A stretch of 64,000 nucleotides of DNA from Pseudomonas sp. QTF5 (GTDB lineage: Bacteria > Pseudomonadota > Gammaproteobacteria > Pseudomonadales > Pseudomonadaceae), in assembly GCF_000512695.2 (NCBI RefSeq), contig NZ_AZRW02000018.1:1-64000 (forward strand). The letters run 5' to 3'. Of this stretch, positions 47,468-56,155 are shown in pieces. The first letter of the stretch is position 1. The number at the start of each line of letters is the position of its first letter. Position numbers and translations under genes: made by a program. A model generated the notes under the pieces. That model had not been told where the DNA came from. It saw only the letters and a program-made list of their open reading frames with translations, and did not search any database.

Positions 47468-47601
47468 ATTCGCGGGCAAGCCTCGCTCCTACAAGGATCA
47501 CCGCTGAACCCTGTGGGAGCGGGCTTGCTCGCGAAGACGGCGGCATAGTCAACATTGATGTCGCCTGATACACCGCTTTCGCGAGCAAGCCCGCTCCCAC
47601 A
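47468..47601. repeat. REP pair plus a half-element
   Basis: A single GCGGGCAAGCCTCGCTCCTA arm (47468-47493) precedes a full REP pair (47512-47601) of the TGTGGGAGCGGGCTTGCTCG type. The two families are therefore adjacent here. Between yebG and psiE nothing else is seen apart from the LexA box and the psiE leader. Confidence 0.88.
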
Positions 47602-47789
47602 TTGAATTGCGCTTAACTGACTGGCATTTAGGGCTTGCCCGCGATGGCGTCCGTCCAACCACCACTAACGTGTCTCAAATCACGCAGCCATCATCTCACC
47701 CAACAGTATCTGGCCTTTTTTCTGCATGCAGAACAACCGTCACGTCCAACCCGCATCATCCGCTCGAACCGAGCTAAGGAACAATCATC

Positions 47790-48290
47790 GTGAAAATAAA
47801 CTGGGCCGAGAACCTGCGGCAGAACGTGCACCAACTGGCCGAGTCCCTGGGCAACCTGTTCGTCGAGACCTTCCACTACCTGGCGCTGTTCGCCATCGGT
47901 GCGGTGACCGCCTGGGCGGCGGTGATGGAATTCCTCGGGATGCTCGAGCAAGGGGACATCAAGATCGATGACATCTTGCTGCTGTTCATCTACCTGGAAC
48001 TGGGGGCGATGGTCGGGATTTACTTCAAGACCAACCACATGCCGGTGCGCTTTCTGATCTACGTGGCGATCACCGCACTGACGCGGCTGCTGATTTCCAA
48101 CGTTTCGCACCACAATCCGCCGGACCTGGGGATCATCTACCTGTGCGGCGGGATTCTGCTGCTGGCGTTTGCGATTCTGGTGGTGCGTTACGCCTCGTCG
48201 CAATTTCCTTCGGTGAAGATCGAACACCCGCAGCGCAAGATCGGTGCGGGTTCCGGTGAGCATCCCGAAGTGGAGAAGGGCGAGATTTAA
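47790..48290 (+). CDS. psiE: Phosphate-starvation-inducible membrane protein PsiE
   Basis: A 166-residue inner membrane protein starting with GTG at 47790, 10 bases after CTAAGGA. It has four hydrophobic helices (about 25-50, 60-82, 87-105, 110-132) and the PsiE motif DDILLLFIYLELGAMVGIYFKTNHMPVRFLIYVAITALTR. The C-terminus is charged. Its role is unknown; E. coli psiE is controlled by PhoB and cAMP-CRP. No Pho box is evident in the upstream 100 bases. It is convergent with the DUF3509 gene. Confidence 0.92.
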   Translation: MKINWAENLRQNVHQLAESLGNLFVETFHYLALFAIGAVTAWAAVMEFLGMLEQGDIKIDDILLLFIYLELGAMVGIYFKTNHMPVRFLIYVAITALTRLLISNVSHHNPPDLGIIYLCGGILLLAFAILVVRYASSQFPSVKIEHPQRKIGAGSGEHPEVEKGEI

Positions 48291-48601
48291 AGCCCCATTG
48301 AAGGTCGAGGCCGGGATTTGACCAAGGGCGGCGGGTTGCGATTGTCGCCGTCGGTCATGGCTTCGAGGATGGCCACGGCGCTGTGGCCCTGTTCGATGGC
48401 GATGCCGAATTGAATGCTTTGCACCAGGCGTTTGAGGCGCTTGGGATCATTGCGCTGTTCGGCGCTGATCATCCGTTTGGCCACCACGCGGCCACTTTTG
48501 GAGAGGGTCAGCATGATGCTGCCGTCCAGCCCCTGAATGCTCAGGTTGACTTGATAATCCGGTGCAAAGGCATCGGTAATGAGTTGAAAGGGGTTGTCCA
48601 T
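48287..48601 (-). CDS. DUF3509 domain protein
   Basis: A 104-residue cytoplasmic protein of a Pseudomonas-centred family (opening MDNPFQLITDAFAPDYQVNLSIQGLDGSIMLTLSKSGRVVAKR, then RNDPKRLKRLVQSIQFGIAIEQG). It has no membrane segment or known catalytic motif. The stop overlaps the psiE stop, so the two genes end in each other. Function unknown. Confidence 0.88.
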   Translation of the reverse strand: MDNPFQLITDAFAPDYQVNLSIQGLDGSIMLTLSKSGRVVAKRMISAEQRNDPKRLKRLVQSIQFGIAIEQGHSAVAILEAMTDGDNRNPPPLVKSRPRPSMGL

Positions 48602-49195
48602 GATGCGTCACCGCCTGATTGAACGTGCAGTTGTTGACCGGCCGTGATCGGGATTAGTTCGCAACACCAGACCATCGGCCTTCCATGTTCATGTACTTCC
48701 ATCCGTGCACCGTAGGGCAAAGCAAGGGGCATGCCGGGAAAACGATGGAGCAATGAACACGGCAAAAAAGCGGCGGGCACTCTGGCCTCGCCTTCTTTTT
48801 GCCTGCCCGTTTCAGGGCATGAACGAGTAGATGATCGCTGACAGTGCAATCAAATCGACCAGCCACGAACCGATTTTATGCGACGGGCGCGCTGAGTCAT
48901 CCGGGCGAGCGTGCGGTGCATGACTGGCTGGTGGAGGAGGCGGGGATTTTTCGTGATCTGCATCCGTTGGGGCGGATTGTGAGCAATTGTGACTGAAGAG
49001 CGGGGCGACCAAACTCCCGACCTTAACAGCGCTTTTGCCCGTTGTCCGGCTTTTTTTGCGAATCAATATTTATCTTTTTTTAGGGGTTGAAATGTTCAGC
49101 GTACAGACCGATTGTGTAACCAAGAGGTCACGGTGATGACGCCCAAGGGCTAGCTGACCGGCCTCTCGCGAGCTAGCTGAAATAAGGGAAGAACT
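48602..49195. other. Gene-poor region between DUF3509 and hpf genes
   Basis: 594 bases without a secure gene. A short plus-strand frame (about 48871-48995) ends ...HDWLVEEAGIFRD and reads like the tail of a lost gene. A minus-strand open frame at 48812-49066 ends in a plausible transmembrane helix (WLVDLIALSAIIYSF), but no family is recognised and no ribosome site is convincing. The hpf leader with its hairpin occupies the right end. Confidence 0.45.
49149..49177 (+). promoter_or_regulatory. Hairpin in the hpf leader
   Basis: GCTAGCT and its complement AGCTAGC are separated by 15 bases, ending 19 bases before the hpf ATG. The stem nearly reaches the AAGGGAAG ribosome site (49184-49191), so it could affect translation. 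Confidence 0.4.
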
Positions 49196-49603
49196 ATGCA
49201 AATCCAAGTCAATAGCGATAACCATATTCAAAGCAGCATCCGACTGGAGGAGTGGGTACGTACGACCATTGAGAGCACGCTCGAACGATACGAAGAGGAC
49301 CTGACCCGCGTCGAGGTCCACCTGCGGGACGAGAACGGCGACAAGCCCGGTCCCCACGATATGCGCTGCCAGCTGGAAGCGCGGCCAAAAGGCCATCAAC
49401 CGATTTCTGTCACTCATAAAGCCGCTAACCTGGAACTGGCGATCGACGGTGCGGCCGAAAAACTCGAACATGCGCTTGAACATCTGTTCGGCAAACTGCG
49501 GGGCAAACCACGTGCCGCTGTGGTGCCGTTCGAAAGGCCTACTGCCGATGCGCTGCTGGAAGACGAGTTTCTCGAGAACGAACAGGCTGCACAAAACGGC
49601 TGA
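49196..49603 (+). CDS. HPF/RaiA-family ribosome hibernation factor
   Basis: A 135-residue protein with a conserved ribosome-associated Y2-type N-domain (MQIQVNSDNHIQSSIRLEEWVRTTIESTLERY, then LTRVEVHLRDEN, and AIDGAAEKLEHALEHLFGKLRG). Like short HPF/RaiA it lacks the long dimerisation domain, but it carries a 30-residue acidic tail (DALLEDEFLENEQAAQNG). Members bind 16S rRNA near the decoding site and stabilise inactive 70S or 100S particles under stress. The canonical hpf of pseudomonads lies next to rpoN; this is an additional paralogue. Confidence 0.88.
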   Translation: MQIQVNSDNHIQSSIRLEEWVRTTIESTLERYEEDLTRVEVHLRDENGDKPGPHDMRCQLEARPKGHQPISVTHKAANLELAIDGAAEKLEHALEHLFGKLRGKPRAAVVPFERPTADALLEDEFLENEQAAQNG

Positions 49604-49642
49604 GGCCTGATTCACTTTTTACCTTCCCACTTCCACCTAAAA

Positions 49643-49668
49643 AACGGGCCTGCTTATGCAGGCCCGTT
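49643..49668 (+). terminator. Intrinsic terminator after the HPF gene
   Basis: The stem AACGGGCCTGC/GCAGGCCCGTT with a TTAT loop is followed by CTTGTTT. The T-run is broken by C and G residues, but the stem is strong. Confidence 0.8.
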
Positions 49669-49697
49669 CTTGTTTCTGGATTTAATGATTTCTGACT

Positions 49698-49730
49698 GAT
49701 CGTTCCCACGCTCTGCGTGGGAATGCCTCA
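49698..49730. repeat. Half of the CGTTCCCACGC repeat
   Basis: The left arm of the element found complete at 52167-52278 (GATCGTTCCCACGCTCTGCG through GGGAATGCCTCA). It stops 11 bases before the TonB receptor stop codon. Confidence 0.8.
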
Positions 49731-49740
49731 ATGGGTGAGG

Positions 49741-52074
49741 TCAGAGCGCTACCGACGTCTGCACATACACCGTCCGCGGTTCCCCCGCGTACTTGCCCTT
49801 GTTGTTGTCATCGAACGAGCGGGTGAAGTACTGGTGGTTGAAGATGTTCTTCACCCCCACCGCCACATTCAGGTCCGACAACTTCGGCCCGAAGTCATAC
49901 GCCGCGCGGCTGCTGAACAACATGTACCCCGGAATCTTGCCGGTGCTGCCATCGGCGCTTTCGGCCGAGGTGTTGGCGTTATCAGCGAACTGATCACTCT
50001 GATAACTGCTATCCAGATTCAGTTTCCACGCGCCTTCGGTATAACCGACGCCGACCGTGCCTTTGTGTTTCGAGGAGAACGGTACACGATTACCCTTGTT
50101 CGCCCCGTCTTCGCGGATGGTCGCGTCTACGTAGGCATAAGTCGCGTACACATCAAAACCGGCCAGCGCCGGGCTCAAGTCGTCGAGGGCGTAGTTGACG
50201 CTGGTTTCGATGCCTTGATGACGTGTTTCGCCTCGGGCGATCACCGAGTCATTGGTTTGATTGCTTTCATATTGGTTGTCGAAGTTGATCAGGAACGCAC
50301 CAATTTCTGCGCGCAACGCGCCGTTGTCGTAACGGGTTCCCAGCTCCCAGGTGCGCGCCTTCTCCGGTTTGACTTCGCCGCTGGTCACCCGGTTAGGCAT
50401 CTGGCTGTACTGCACGCTGCCAAACGAGCCTTCGGTGTTGGCGTAGAGGTTCCAGCTGTCGGTCAGGTGATAGAGCACGTTCAGCGCCGGCAGGGCGGTG
50501 TTGTAGTCGCCCTTGTATTTCACGTTGGTCAGGTTGTTGGTCTGCTGCGACTCGATCATTTCGTAGCGGATGCCGGGGGTAATCGTCCACTTGCCGATAT
50601 CGATCCGGTCATCGACAAAGAACGCGTTGGCCTCGGTGCCGCCCCGGGTATCGCGGTCGTTGCGACTGTTGGTGGTCGGGTATTCGTTGCTGGCGATCGG
50701 CGTGCGGTAGCGCAGTTCGTGACCGGCCTCGTTGATGTAGCGATAGCCGACGCCGACTTCATGGCTGGTCGCGCCGAGATCGAAGCCTTGGGCGAAACGG
50801 GTTTCCAGGCCGCGTACCCAATACTCCCGTGGCGACAGCGAGAGGAACGTGCCCTGATCCAGATAACCGCTGCGCAGGGTTTTGGTGAAGAATGTATTGG
50901 CGGTGAACTCGCGGCGATCTTCCTGATAGCGATAGCCGAAGTTGAACATCGTGCGGCGGCCCCAGAACTGGTCTTTCGGGCGGGTCGATTGATACGGATC
51001 GGCGTCGTAATCGGCGACGTTCAGGCCTCCGGGCATGTCGGCCTTGCCTTCGTAATACTGGGCCATGGCATTGAAGCTGTTAGCCTCATCGAGCTGGTAT
51101 TTGCCCTTGAGGATCAGGTCGTCGATTTCGGTATCGCTGTGTTCGCGCCAGTCGCCACCGCGGGTGCCCGAGTACAAAATCGCGCCGCCCAGACCGTTAT
51201 CGGCCGTGCCGCCGGCCATTAAGTTGCCGGTAGTTTTGAACCCGTCGTGGCTGGACGATGGACTGGTTTCGCTCTGGAAGCCACCCTTGACCGTCGGCTC
51301 ATCGGGAATGGCGCGAGTTACGAAGTTGACCACACCGCCGACGTTCTGCGGCCCGTAGCGCACCGCACCGCCGCCGCGCACCACGTCGACCGCGTCCATG
51401 TTGCCCATGCTGATCGGCGCGAACGAAAGCTGCGGCTGACCATAAGGAGCGAAGGGCACCGGAATGCCGTCCATCAATACCGTGGAGCGCGACGCCAGCC
51501 GAGGGTTGAGCCCGCGAATGCCGAAGTTCAGCGCCATGTCATGGCTGCCGGTGCCGTTGTTGTCTGGCGCGTTGACCCCCGGAATGCGGTTGAGCACGTC
51601 CCTGGCCTGAGTCGCGCCCTGGCGTTCGAATTCTTCGCGGCGGATCACGTCGCGAGCGCCGGGGTGTTCGAAAACGTTGGTCTGCGCCGCATCGCCAAGC
51701 CAGTCGCCGACCACTTTCGAGGTGTCCAGCTCCAGCGCCGCATCACCCGCTGGTTGCAGGCTGAAGGCATTGTTACCCTCGGCGCGGGCTTGCAAACCGG
51801 TGCCTTCGAGCAAAGCGTTCAAACCCTGCGAAGGGGTGTAGTTGCCTTCCAGGCCGCGACTTTGCACACCGCTGGTGACTTGCGAGCCAAAGGAGATCAG
51901 CACGCCGGCTTCACGGCCAAACTGGTTAAGTGCGTTCTCCAGCGAGGACGGTGCGATGTGGTACGGCTTGGCATCAGCGGCATGCGCCAGGGGCAGAGCG
52001 CCGAAGCTCAGGCTGGCGCCCAGCAAGAGTTGGCGCAAGGTGCGGGTCAGCGGTGTGACGCGGATGGGTTGCAT
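49741..52074 (-). CDS. FecA-type TonB-dependent transducer
   Basis: A 777-residue outer membrane receptor with signalling domain. After a signal peptide (about 1-33, ending AHAAD) comes an STN domain (about 38-110; YHIAPSSLENALNQFGREAGVLISF), then plug (about 145-265; PGVNAPDNNGTG, VVRGGGAVRYGPQNVGGVVNFVTR) and barrel ending YVQTSVAL. The STN domain contacts a FecR protein to report ligand binding. The fecR-fecI pair lies directly upstream on the same strand, with a repeat element in between. The ligand is not predictable, but ferric dicitrate or a hydroxamate-type siderophore is possible. Confidence 0.9.
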   Translation of the reverse strand: MQPIRVTPLTRTLRQLLLGASLSFGALPLAHAADAKPYHIAPSSLENALNQFGREAGVLISFGSQVTSGVQSRGLEGNYTPSQGLNALLEGTGLQARAEGNNAFSLQPAGDAALELDTSKVVGDWLGDAAQTNVFEHPGARDVIRREEFERQGATQARDVLNRIPGVNAPDNNGTGSHDMALNFGIRGLNPRLASRSTVLMDGIPVPFAPYGQPQLSFAPISMGNMDAVDVVRGGGAVRYGPQNVGGVVNFVTRAIPDEPTVKGGFQSETSPSSSHDGFKTTGNLMAGGTADNGLGGAILYSGTRGGDWREHSDTEIDDLILKGKYQLDEANSFNAMAQYYEGKADMPGGLNVADYDADPYQSTRPKDQFWGRRTMFNFGYRYQEDRREFTANTFFTKTLRSGYLDQGTFLSLSPREYWVRGLETRFAQGFDLGATSHEVGVGYRYINEAGHELRYRTPIASNEYPTTNSRNDRDTRGGTEANAFFVDDRIDIGKWTITPGIRYEMIESQQTNNLTNVKYKGDYNTALPALNVLYHLTDSWNLYANTEGSFGSVQYSQMPNRVTSGEVKPEKARTWELGTRYDNGALRAEIGAFLINFDNQYESNQTNDSVIARGETRHQGIETSVNYALDDLSPALAGFDVYATYAYVDATIREDGANKGNRVPFSSKHKGTVGVGYTEGAWKLNLDSSYQSDQFADNANTSAESADGSTGKIPGYMLFSSRAAYDFGPKLSDLNVAVGVKNIFNHQYFTRSFDDNNKGKYAGEPRTVYVQTSVAL

Positions 52075-52166
52075 GAAGGGCGATCCTGAGAAGGTTGAAT
52101 CAAGGGGGCTTTCCTTCTCTGTCACGCCAGATCTGAAAAACGGCTCACTTTTTTTGAAGATCGTTT

Positions 52167-52278
52167 GATCGTTCCCACGCTCTGCGTGGGAATGCCTCAA
52201 CGGACGCTCCGCGTTCGGCTCTGGAAGTGACGCGGAGCGTCACGGGCTGCATTCCCACGCGGAGCATGGGAACGATCA
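52167..52278. repeat. CGTTCCCACGC palindromic element (complete)
   Basis: A 112-base element with inverted ends (GATCGTTCCCACGCTCTGCG and the complement AGCATGGGAACGATCA) and an inner palindrome (GGACGCTCCGCG / GACGCGGAGCGTC). Size and structure suggest a non-autonomous mobile repeat (MITE-like). Fragments occur at 41-62 and 49698-49730. Confidence 0.85.
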
Positions 52279-52292
52279 TTTATCTCTTGCTG

Positions 52293-53231
52293 TTAAACCT
52301 TCGCCTCGACCGTCACCCAATACCGGGTAAAACGCCTCACCTTCACCGGCAAACTGATTTCCAGCAGATCAAGAATCCGCTCGCTGTCGTCCAGTGGATA
52401 AGTCCCGGAGATCAGCAGATCGGCAACGTTCTTATTGCAATTGAGCTGCCCCCGGCGATAGCGACCGAGTTCATCAAGGAAATCTCCCAAGCGCATGTGC
52501 GCGGCCACCAGCATGCCGTCGGCCCAGGCGCCGCTGTTGGCGTCCAGTGGCAGGGGAGCGCCGATGCCGCGTGCGCCGAAGCTCAATTGTCGGGCGGTTT
52601 GCAGCATCCGTGGCGACCCGCCATTGGGCGTCAATTCGACGCTGCCTTCGAACACCGCCACCTGAGTGTGACCGGAAAACTGCCGCACGTTCAGCCGCCC
52701 ACCTTGGGTTTTCAACAGGCCTTGTGCGGTCTGTACTTGAAACGCTTGGGTGGCGGTCAGCAGAACCTCGCCTTCGAGCAAGCGGATCAGCCGTTGCTGA
52801 CCTTCGATTCGCACATCGACCGAGCTGGCGGTGTTGAGCTGTACTTGGCTGCCATCGCCGAGCGACACTTTACGTCGCTGGCCGATCGGGCTGCGGTAGT
52901 CGGCCAGCAACGGCGTCAGCGGATTGTGCTCGCGCATGCCCCAGGTGACCGCCGAACCCGCGCCGAGAATCAGCAACAGCTTCAATGCCTGACGACGGCC
53001 GGCGGATTTCGGTGCGTTGAGGGTGGCGTGGGCCAGCGGTGAAGACAAACCGCGCAAGCGTTGATTGACCCGCTGAATGTGTTCCCAGGCCCGCCGATGT
53101 TCACCGTGAGCATCGAGCCATTGCTGCCAGGCGATTTGCTGGCGCGGGTTCAACGGCCCTTGCTGGATTTCCATCCACCAGTGCACGGCCTGCTCGGCCA
53201 CTTGAGATGAAAAATCCGCAGGGCTGTTCAT
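52293..53231 (-). CDS. fecR: FecR-type anti-sigma/sigma-regulator
   Basis: A 312-residue inner membrane protein. It has an N-terminal DUF4880 cytoplasmic helical segment (about 8-50; AVHWWMEIQQGPLNPRQQIAWQQWL), one transmembrane helix (about 84-103), and a periplasmic FecR domain (about 110-210; RRKVSLGDGSQVQLNTASSVDVR) followed by an STN-like C-terminal part. It links the receptor's STN domain to the sigma factor FecI. It overlaps fecI by 4 bases (ATGA). Confidence 0.92.
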   Translation of the reverse strand: MNSPADFSSQVAEQAVHWWMEIQQGPLNPRQQIAWQQWLDAHGEHRRAWEHIQRVNQRLRGLSSPLAHATLNAPKSAGRRQALKLLLILGAGSAVTWGMREHNPLTPLLADYRSPIGQRRKVSLGDGSQVQLNTASSVDVRIEGQQRLIRLLEGEVLLTATQAFQVQTAQGLLKTQGGRLNVRQFSGHTQVAVFEGSVELTPNGGSPRMLQTARQLSFGARGIGAPLPLDANSGAWADGMLVAAHMRLGDFLDELGRYRRGQLNCNKNVADLLISGTYPLDDSERILDLLEISLPVKVRRFTRYWVTVEAKV

Positions 53232-53716
53232 CGTGCGAAGTAGCAGCGCATCGCCGCTTTGTTCAGGTGCCGTTTGACCGTGGCAATGGAAATGCCCAAT
53301 TCGGCGGCGATCTGTGGATAAGTCAAACCATCGAGCTGAGCCAGCAAAAAGGCGCGTTTGACCAGACGCGGCAAACCGTCGAGCAACTGGTCGAGCTCCA
53401 TCAGCGTTTGCAGGATGATCGCCCGATCTTCCTCCGACGGCGCGACGAGTTCCGGCATCTGCGCCAGCGCATCGAGGTAGGCGCGCTCCAGATCCTGACG
53501 ACGATAATGATTGAACAGCACACGCTTGGCGATGGTGGTGAGGAACGCTCGCGGCTCGATGATCTGGGACGTTTCCCGTGCCGTCAGTACTCGAATGAAC
53601 GTGTCCTGGGCCAGATCCGCGGCGCTGTCAGGGCAGCCGAGTTTGCGCCGCAGCCAACCGGTGAGCCAGTTGTGATGGGCGTGATAAAGGACTTCGACGG
53701 TAGAGGCTGACGACAA
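53228..53716 (-). CDS. fecI: FecI-type ECF sigma factor
   Basis: A 162-residue extracytoplasmic-function sigma-70. Region 2 is at about 10-70 (LYHAHHNWLTGWLRRKLGCPDSAADLAQDTFIRVL), region 4 at about 105-158 (LDGLPRLVKRAFLLAQLDGLTYPQIAAELGISIATVKRHL). It recruits RNA polymerase to the receptor promoter when FecR relays ligand binding. The genes fecI-fecR-fecA on one strand form a cell-surface signalling system. A GAACAA-N3-TTGTTC palindrome lies 35 bases upstream, so iron repression by Fur is likely. Confidence 0.94.
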   Translation of the reverse strand: MSSASTVEVLYHAHHNWLTGWLRRKLGCPDSAADLAQDTFIRVLTARETSQIIEPRAFLTTIAKRVLFNHYRRQDLERAYLDALAQMPELVAPSEEDRAIILQTLMELDQLLDGLPRLVKRAFLLAQLDGLTYPQIAAELGISIATVKRHLNKAAMRCYFAR

Positions 53717-53746
53717 CGGAACCGCTCCGGACGCATTTCGATACGT

Positions 53747-53770
53747 TAGAGAACAAGAATTGTTCGCATT
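53747..53770 (-). promoter_or_regulatory. Candidate Fur box of fecI
   Basis: GAACAAGAATTGTTC (53751-53765) is a perfect inverted repeat with 3-base centre, flanked by CGC and GAG. In minus-strand reading it resembles Pseudomonas Fur boxes of the form GCNAATNATTCTNATTNGC. It sits directly at the fecI promoter. Confidence 0.55.
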
Positions 53771-53841
53771 GTAGGGGCGAGGCCTGGATCCGGCAATCGG
53801 CTCTTGGTCGGTTTCTCTGATCCGGAGACCGTGTCATCGTT

Positions 53842-53926
53842 CTTCGCGAGCAAGCCCGCTCCCACATTCGACCGAATTCCTCTGAGAGAACTCGGTCACT
53901 TGTGGGAGCGGGCTTGCTCGCGTAGG
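53842..53926. repeat. REP pair, reversed arm order
   Basis: TTCTTCGCGAGCAAGCCCGC is followed by TGTGGGAGCGGGCTTGCTCG. The inner segment starts ATTCGACCGAATTCCTCT, as in the element at 14170-14257. Confidence 0.9.
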
Positions 53927-53964
53927 CGGCTCCACAGGCACCGAAAACCCACCGGATTGCAGTG

Positions 53965-54840
53965 CTAGCGCAAAAACGCCTGCCGATATTCCCCGGGCGT
54001 GCCACCCAGCGCCTGGCGAAACCGGTTGGTGAAATGGCTCGCACTGGCAAACCCACAGGCCAACGCAATCTCCCCCAACGGCTGCGACGTCCCACGCAAC
54101 AATTCCCGCGCGCGGCTCAGTCGTCGAGCCAACACATACTGATGCGGTGGCAAACCGAAGCTCACACGAAACATCCGCGCAAAGTGATATTCGGACAGCG
54201 CACATAACCCCGCCAATTGCCCAAGGCTGATGGCCTCGGCCATTTGATGGTCGATGAATTCCACCAACTGGCGCCGTTGATGCGCCGCCAATCCACCTTT
54301 GAGGCGCAAGCCCTGACGCACGCCTACCTGGCTGAGCAGGGCGTGGCTGAGCATTTCGTGGGCCAGGCTGCTGGTGAGCAGGCGTTCGCCCGGTTCGTCC
54401 CAGTTGAGGGCGATCAACTGCCGAAAGCGCCGGGCTTGCGGCGGGTCTTCGAGGAACGTGCGCTCGCGCAACTGCAATTCACGCGGTTCACGATCCAGCA
54501 GCGTGACGCAGCCGAGGGCAAATTGTTCGGGGCTGAAATACAGGTGGGCCAGGCGAATGTCGCCATTGATCACCCAGCCTGACTGATGGTCGGCCGGGAG
54601 AATGCACAGCTTGTCCGGACCGCCCTTGGTGCCGGGCTGGTCGCGGCGAAAGGTGCCGGTGCCGCCGGCGATGTAGCACGACAGGGTGTGATGGCTCGGC
54701 GCTTCGTAATTTTGGGCGTCGTGGTGGTTGCTCCACAAAGCCGCAGCCATGCCGTCACCGAGCTCGGCGCTGTGCTCCAGGCGAGCATTGGGTGAGCGGT
54801 TGAGGGCTTGAAAGACTTGCAACGTTTCCAGTGCGGCCAT
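53965..54840 (-). CDS. AraC-family transcriptional regulator
   Basis: A 291-residue regulator. The N-terminal ligand/dimer part (about 1-180; WSNHHDAQNYEAPSHHTLSCYIAGG) is a cupin-like domain; the C-terminal double HTH is at about 190-290 (SLGQLAGLCALSEYHFARMFRVSFGLPPHQYVLARR and PLGEIALACGFASASHFTNRFRQALG). It is divergent from the EamA exporter, its most likely target, across 390 bases that contain a decayed repeat. The inducer is unknown. Confidence 0.9.
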   Translation of the reverse strand: MAALETLQVFQALNRSPNARLEHSAELGDGMAAALWSNHHDAQNYEAPSHHTLSCYIAGGTGTFRRDQPGTKGGPDKLCILPADHQSGWVINGDIRLAHLYFSPEQFALGCVTLLDREPRELQLRERTFLEDPPQARRFRQLIALNWDEPGERLLTSSLAHEMLSHALLSQVGVRQGLRLKGGLAAHQRRQLVEFIDHQMAEAISLGQLAGLCALSEYHFARMFRVSFGLPPHQYVLARRLSRARELLRGTSQPLGEIALACGFASASHFTNRFRQALGGTPGEYRQAFLR

Positions 54841-55230
54841 GATCGGTTCTCTCCAACGCCTTGCATCCTACTCCGTAGACATTGGCCTGCCAGCCCAACG
54901 GCCGACAAAAGCGCAAGTTTATGCAAGTGCGCCCACGATTGGTGCAGCACACTGGCCCCCTAATCAGGCAATGCACTGTGGCGAGGGAGTCCGCCCAGCC
55001 TGCGATGAGGCTGCGCTGTCGCGCAGAGAACATGCCGATAAATCGGCAAATAAATTTATCTTTAAAATCAATGAGATAAATTTTGTTCTATAAGAGCTTG
55101 CTCCCGCTTGAGTGCGCAGCGCTCACAAAACTGGCGAAATTTGCCAGGACTTGGGGCCGCTACGCAGTCCAGCGCGAGCAAGCTCGCTCGCCACAAAGTG
55201 AACAGCATTGCCCATCCCGGAGCTGTCGCC
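54841..55230. other. Intergenic region with a decayed GAGGGAGCTTGCTCCCG repeat
   Basis: The gap between araC-like and eamA-like genes. It carries the left arm TGTGGCGAGGGAG (54977) and the right arm GAGCAAGCTCGCTCGCCACA (ending 55195) of the repeat at 19126-19230, but with about 100 extra bases, including an AT-rich stretch (55035-55090). Both promoters must lie here. No gene is seen. Confidence 0.6.
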
Positions 55231-56133
55231 ATGAACCTTTCGCTGTATCTACTGACCGTGCTGATCTGGGGCACCACCTGGATCGCCTTGAAATGGCAAT
55301 TGGGCGTGGTGGCCATTCCTGTGTCGATCGTTTATCGCTTCGGCCTTGCCGCATTGGTGCTGTTCGTGATGTTGCTGCTCAGCCGGCGCCTGCAAGTGAT
55401 GAACCGTCGCGGGCATCTGATTTGCCTGGCACAAGGGCTGTGCCTGTTCTGCATAAATTTCATGTGCTTCCTCACTGCCAGCCAATGGATTCCCAGCGGT
55501 TTGGTCGCCGTGGTGTTTTCCACTGCCACCCTGTGGAATGCCTTCAACGCACGGGTATTTTTCGGTCAGAAAATCGCTCGCAATGTATTGATGGGCGGTG
55601 CACTGGGTTTGCTCGGATTGGGCTTGTTGTTCTGGCCAGAGCTGGCCGGTCATACCGCCAGCCCCGAAACCTTGCTCGGGTTGGGTCTGGCGTTGCTCGG
55701 CACCTTGTGCTTCTCGGCGGGTAACATGCTGTCGAGTCTGCAACAGAAGGCCGGCCTGAAACCCCTGACCACCAATGCCTGGGGCATGGCTTACGGCGCG
55801 GCGATGTTGACGGTGTGGTGTCTGGTTAAAGGCATACCGTTCGACATGGAATGGAATGCCCGCTACATCGGGTCGTTGCTGTACCTGGTGATTCCCGGCT
55901 CGGTGATCGGCTTCACCGCCTACCTGACGCTGGTCGGGCGCATGGGGCCGGAGCGGGCCGCGTATTGCACCGTGCTCTTTCCTGTGGTGGCGCTGAACGT
56001 GTCGGCGTTTGTCGAAGGCTATCAATGGACGGCGCCGGCACTGGTGGGGCTGGTGTTGGTGATGTTGGGGAATGTGCTGGTGTTCCGTAAACCCAAGGCG
56101 TCGATGGTGCAAGGAAACGGCAAATTGGCGTGA
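55231..56133 (+). CDS. EamA-family (DMT) transporter
   Basis: A 300-residue membrane protein with ten predicted helices in two EamA repeats (from LLTVLIWGTTWIALKWQLG and from about 150; TLCFSAGNMLSSLQQKAG). The drug/metabolite transporters export amino acids, nucleosides or toxic compounds. The ATG at 55231 follows CCCGGAGCTGTCGCC. The divergent AraC-like gene suggests inducible export. The substrate is unknown. A terminator follows. Confidence 0.9.
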   Translation: MNLSLYLLTVLIWGTTWIALKWQLGVVAIPVSIVYRFGLAALVLFVMLLLSRRLQVMNRRGHLICLAQGLCLFCINFMCFLTASQWIPSGLVAVVFSTATLWNAFNARVFFGQKIARNVLMGGALGLLGLGLLFWPELAGHTASPETLLGLGLALLGTLCFSAGNMLSSLQQKAGLKPLTTNAWGMAYGAAMLTVWCLVKGIPFDMEWNARYIGSLLYLVIPGSVIGFTAYLTLVGRMGPERAAYCTVLFPVVALNVSAFVEGYQWTAPALVGLVLVMLGNVLVFRKPKASMVQGNGKLA

Positions 56134-56155
56134 GGTGCCCGAATCTGTAGTGAGC

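Noticed and set aside
48541..48849. Short minus-strand frame overlapping the DUF3509 start
   Set aside because: It overlaps the DUF3509 coding region by about 60 bases in another frame and has no homologous look or ribosome site strong enough to accept.
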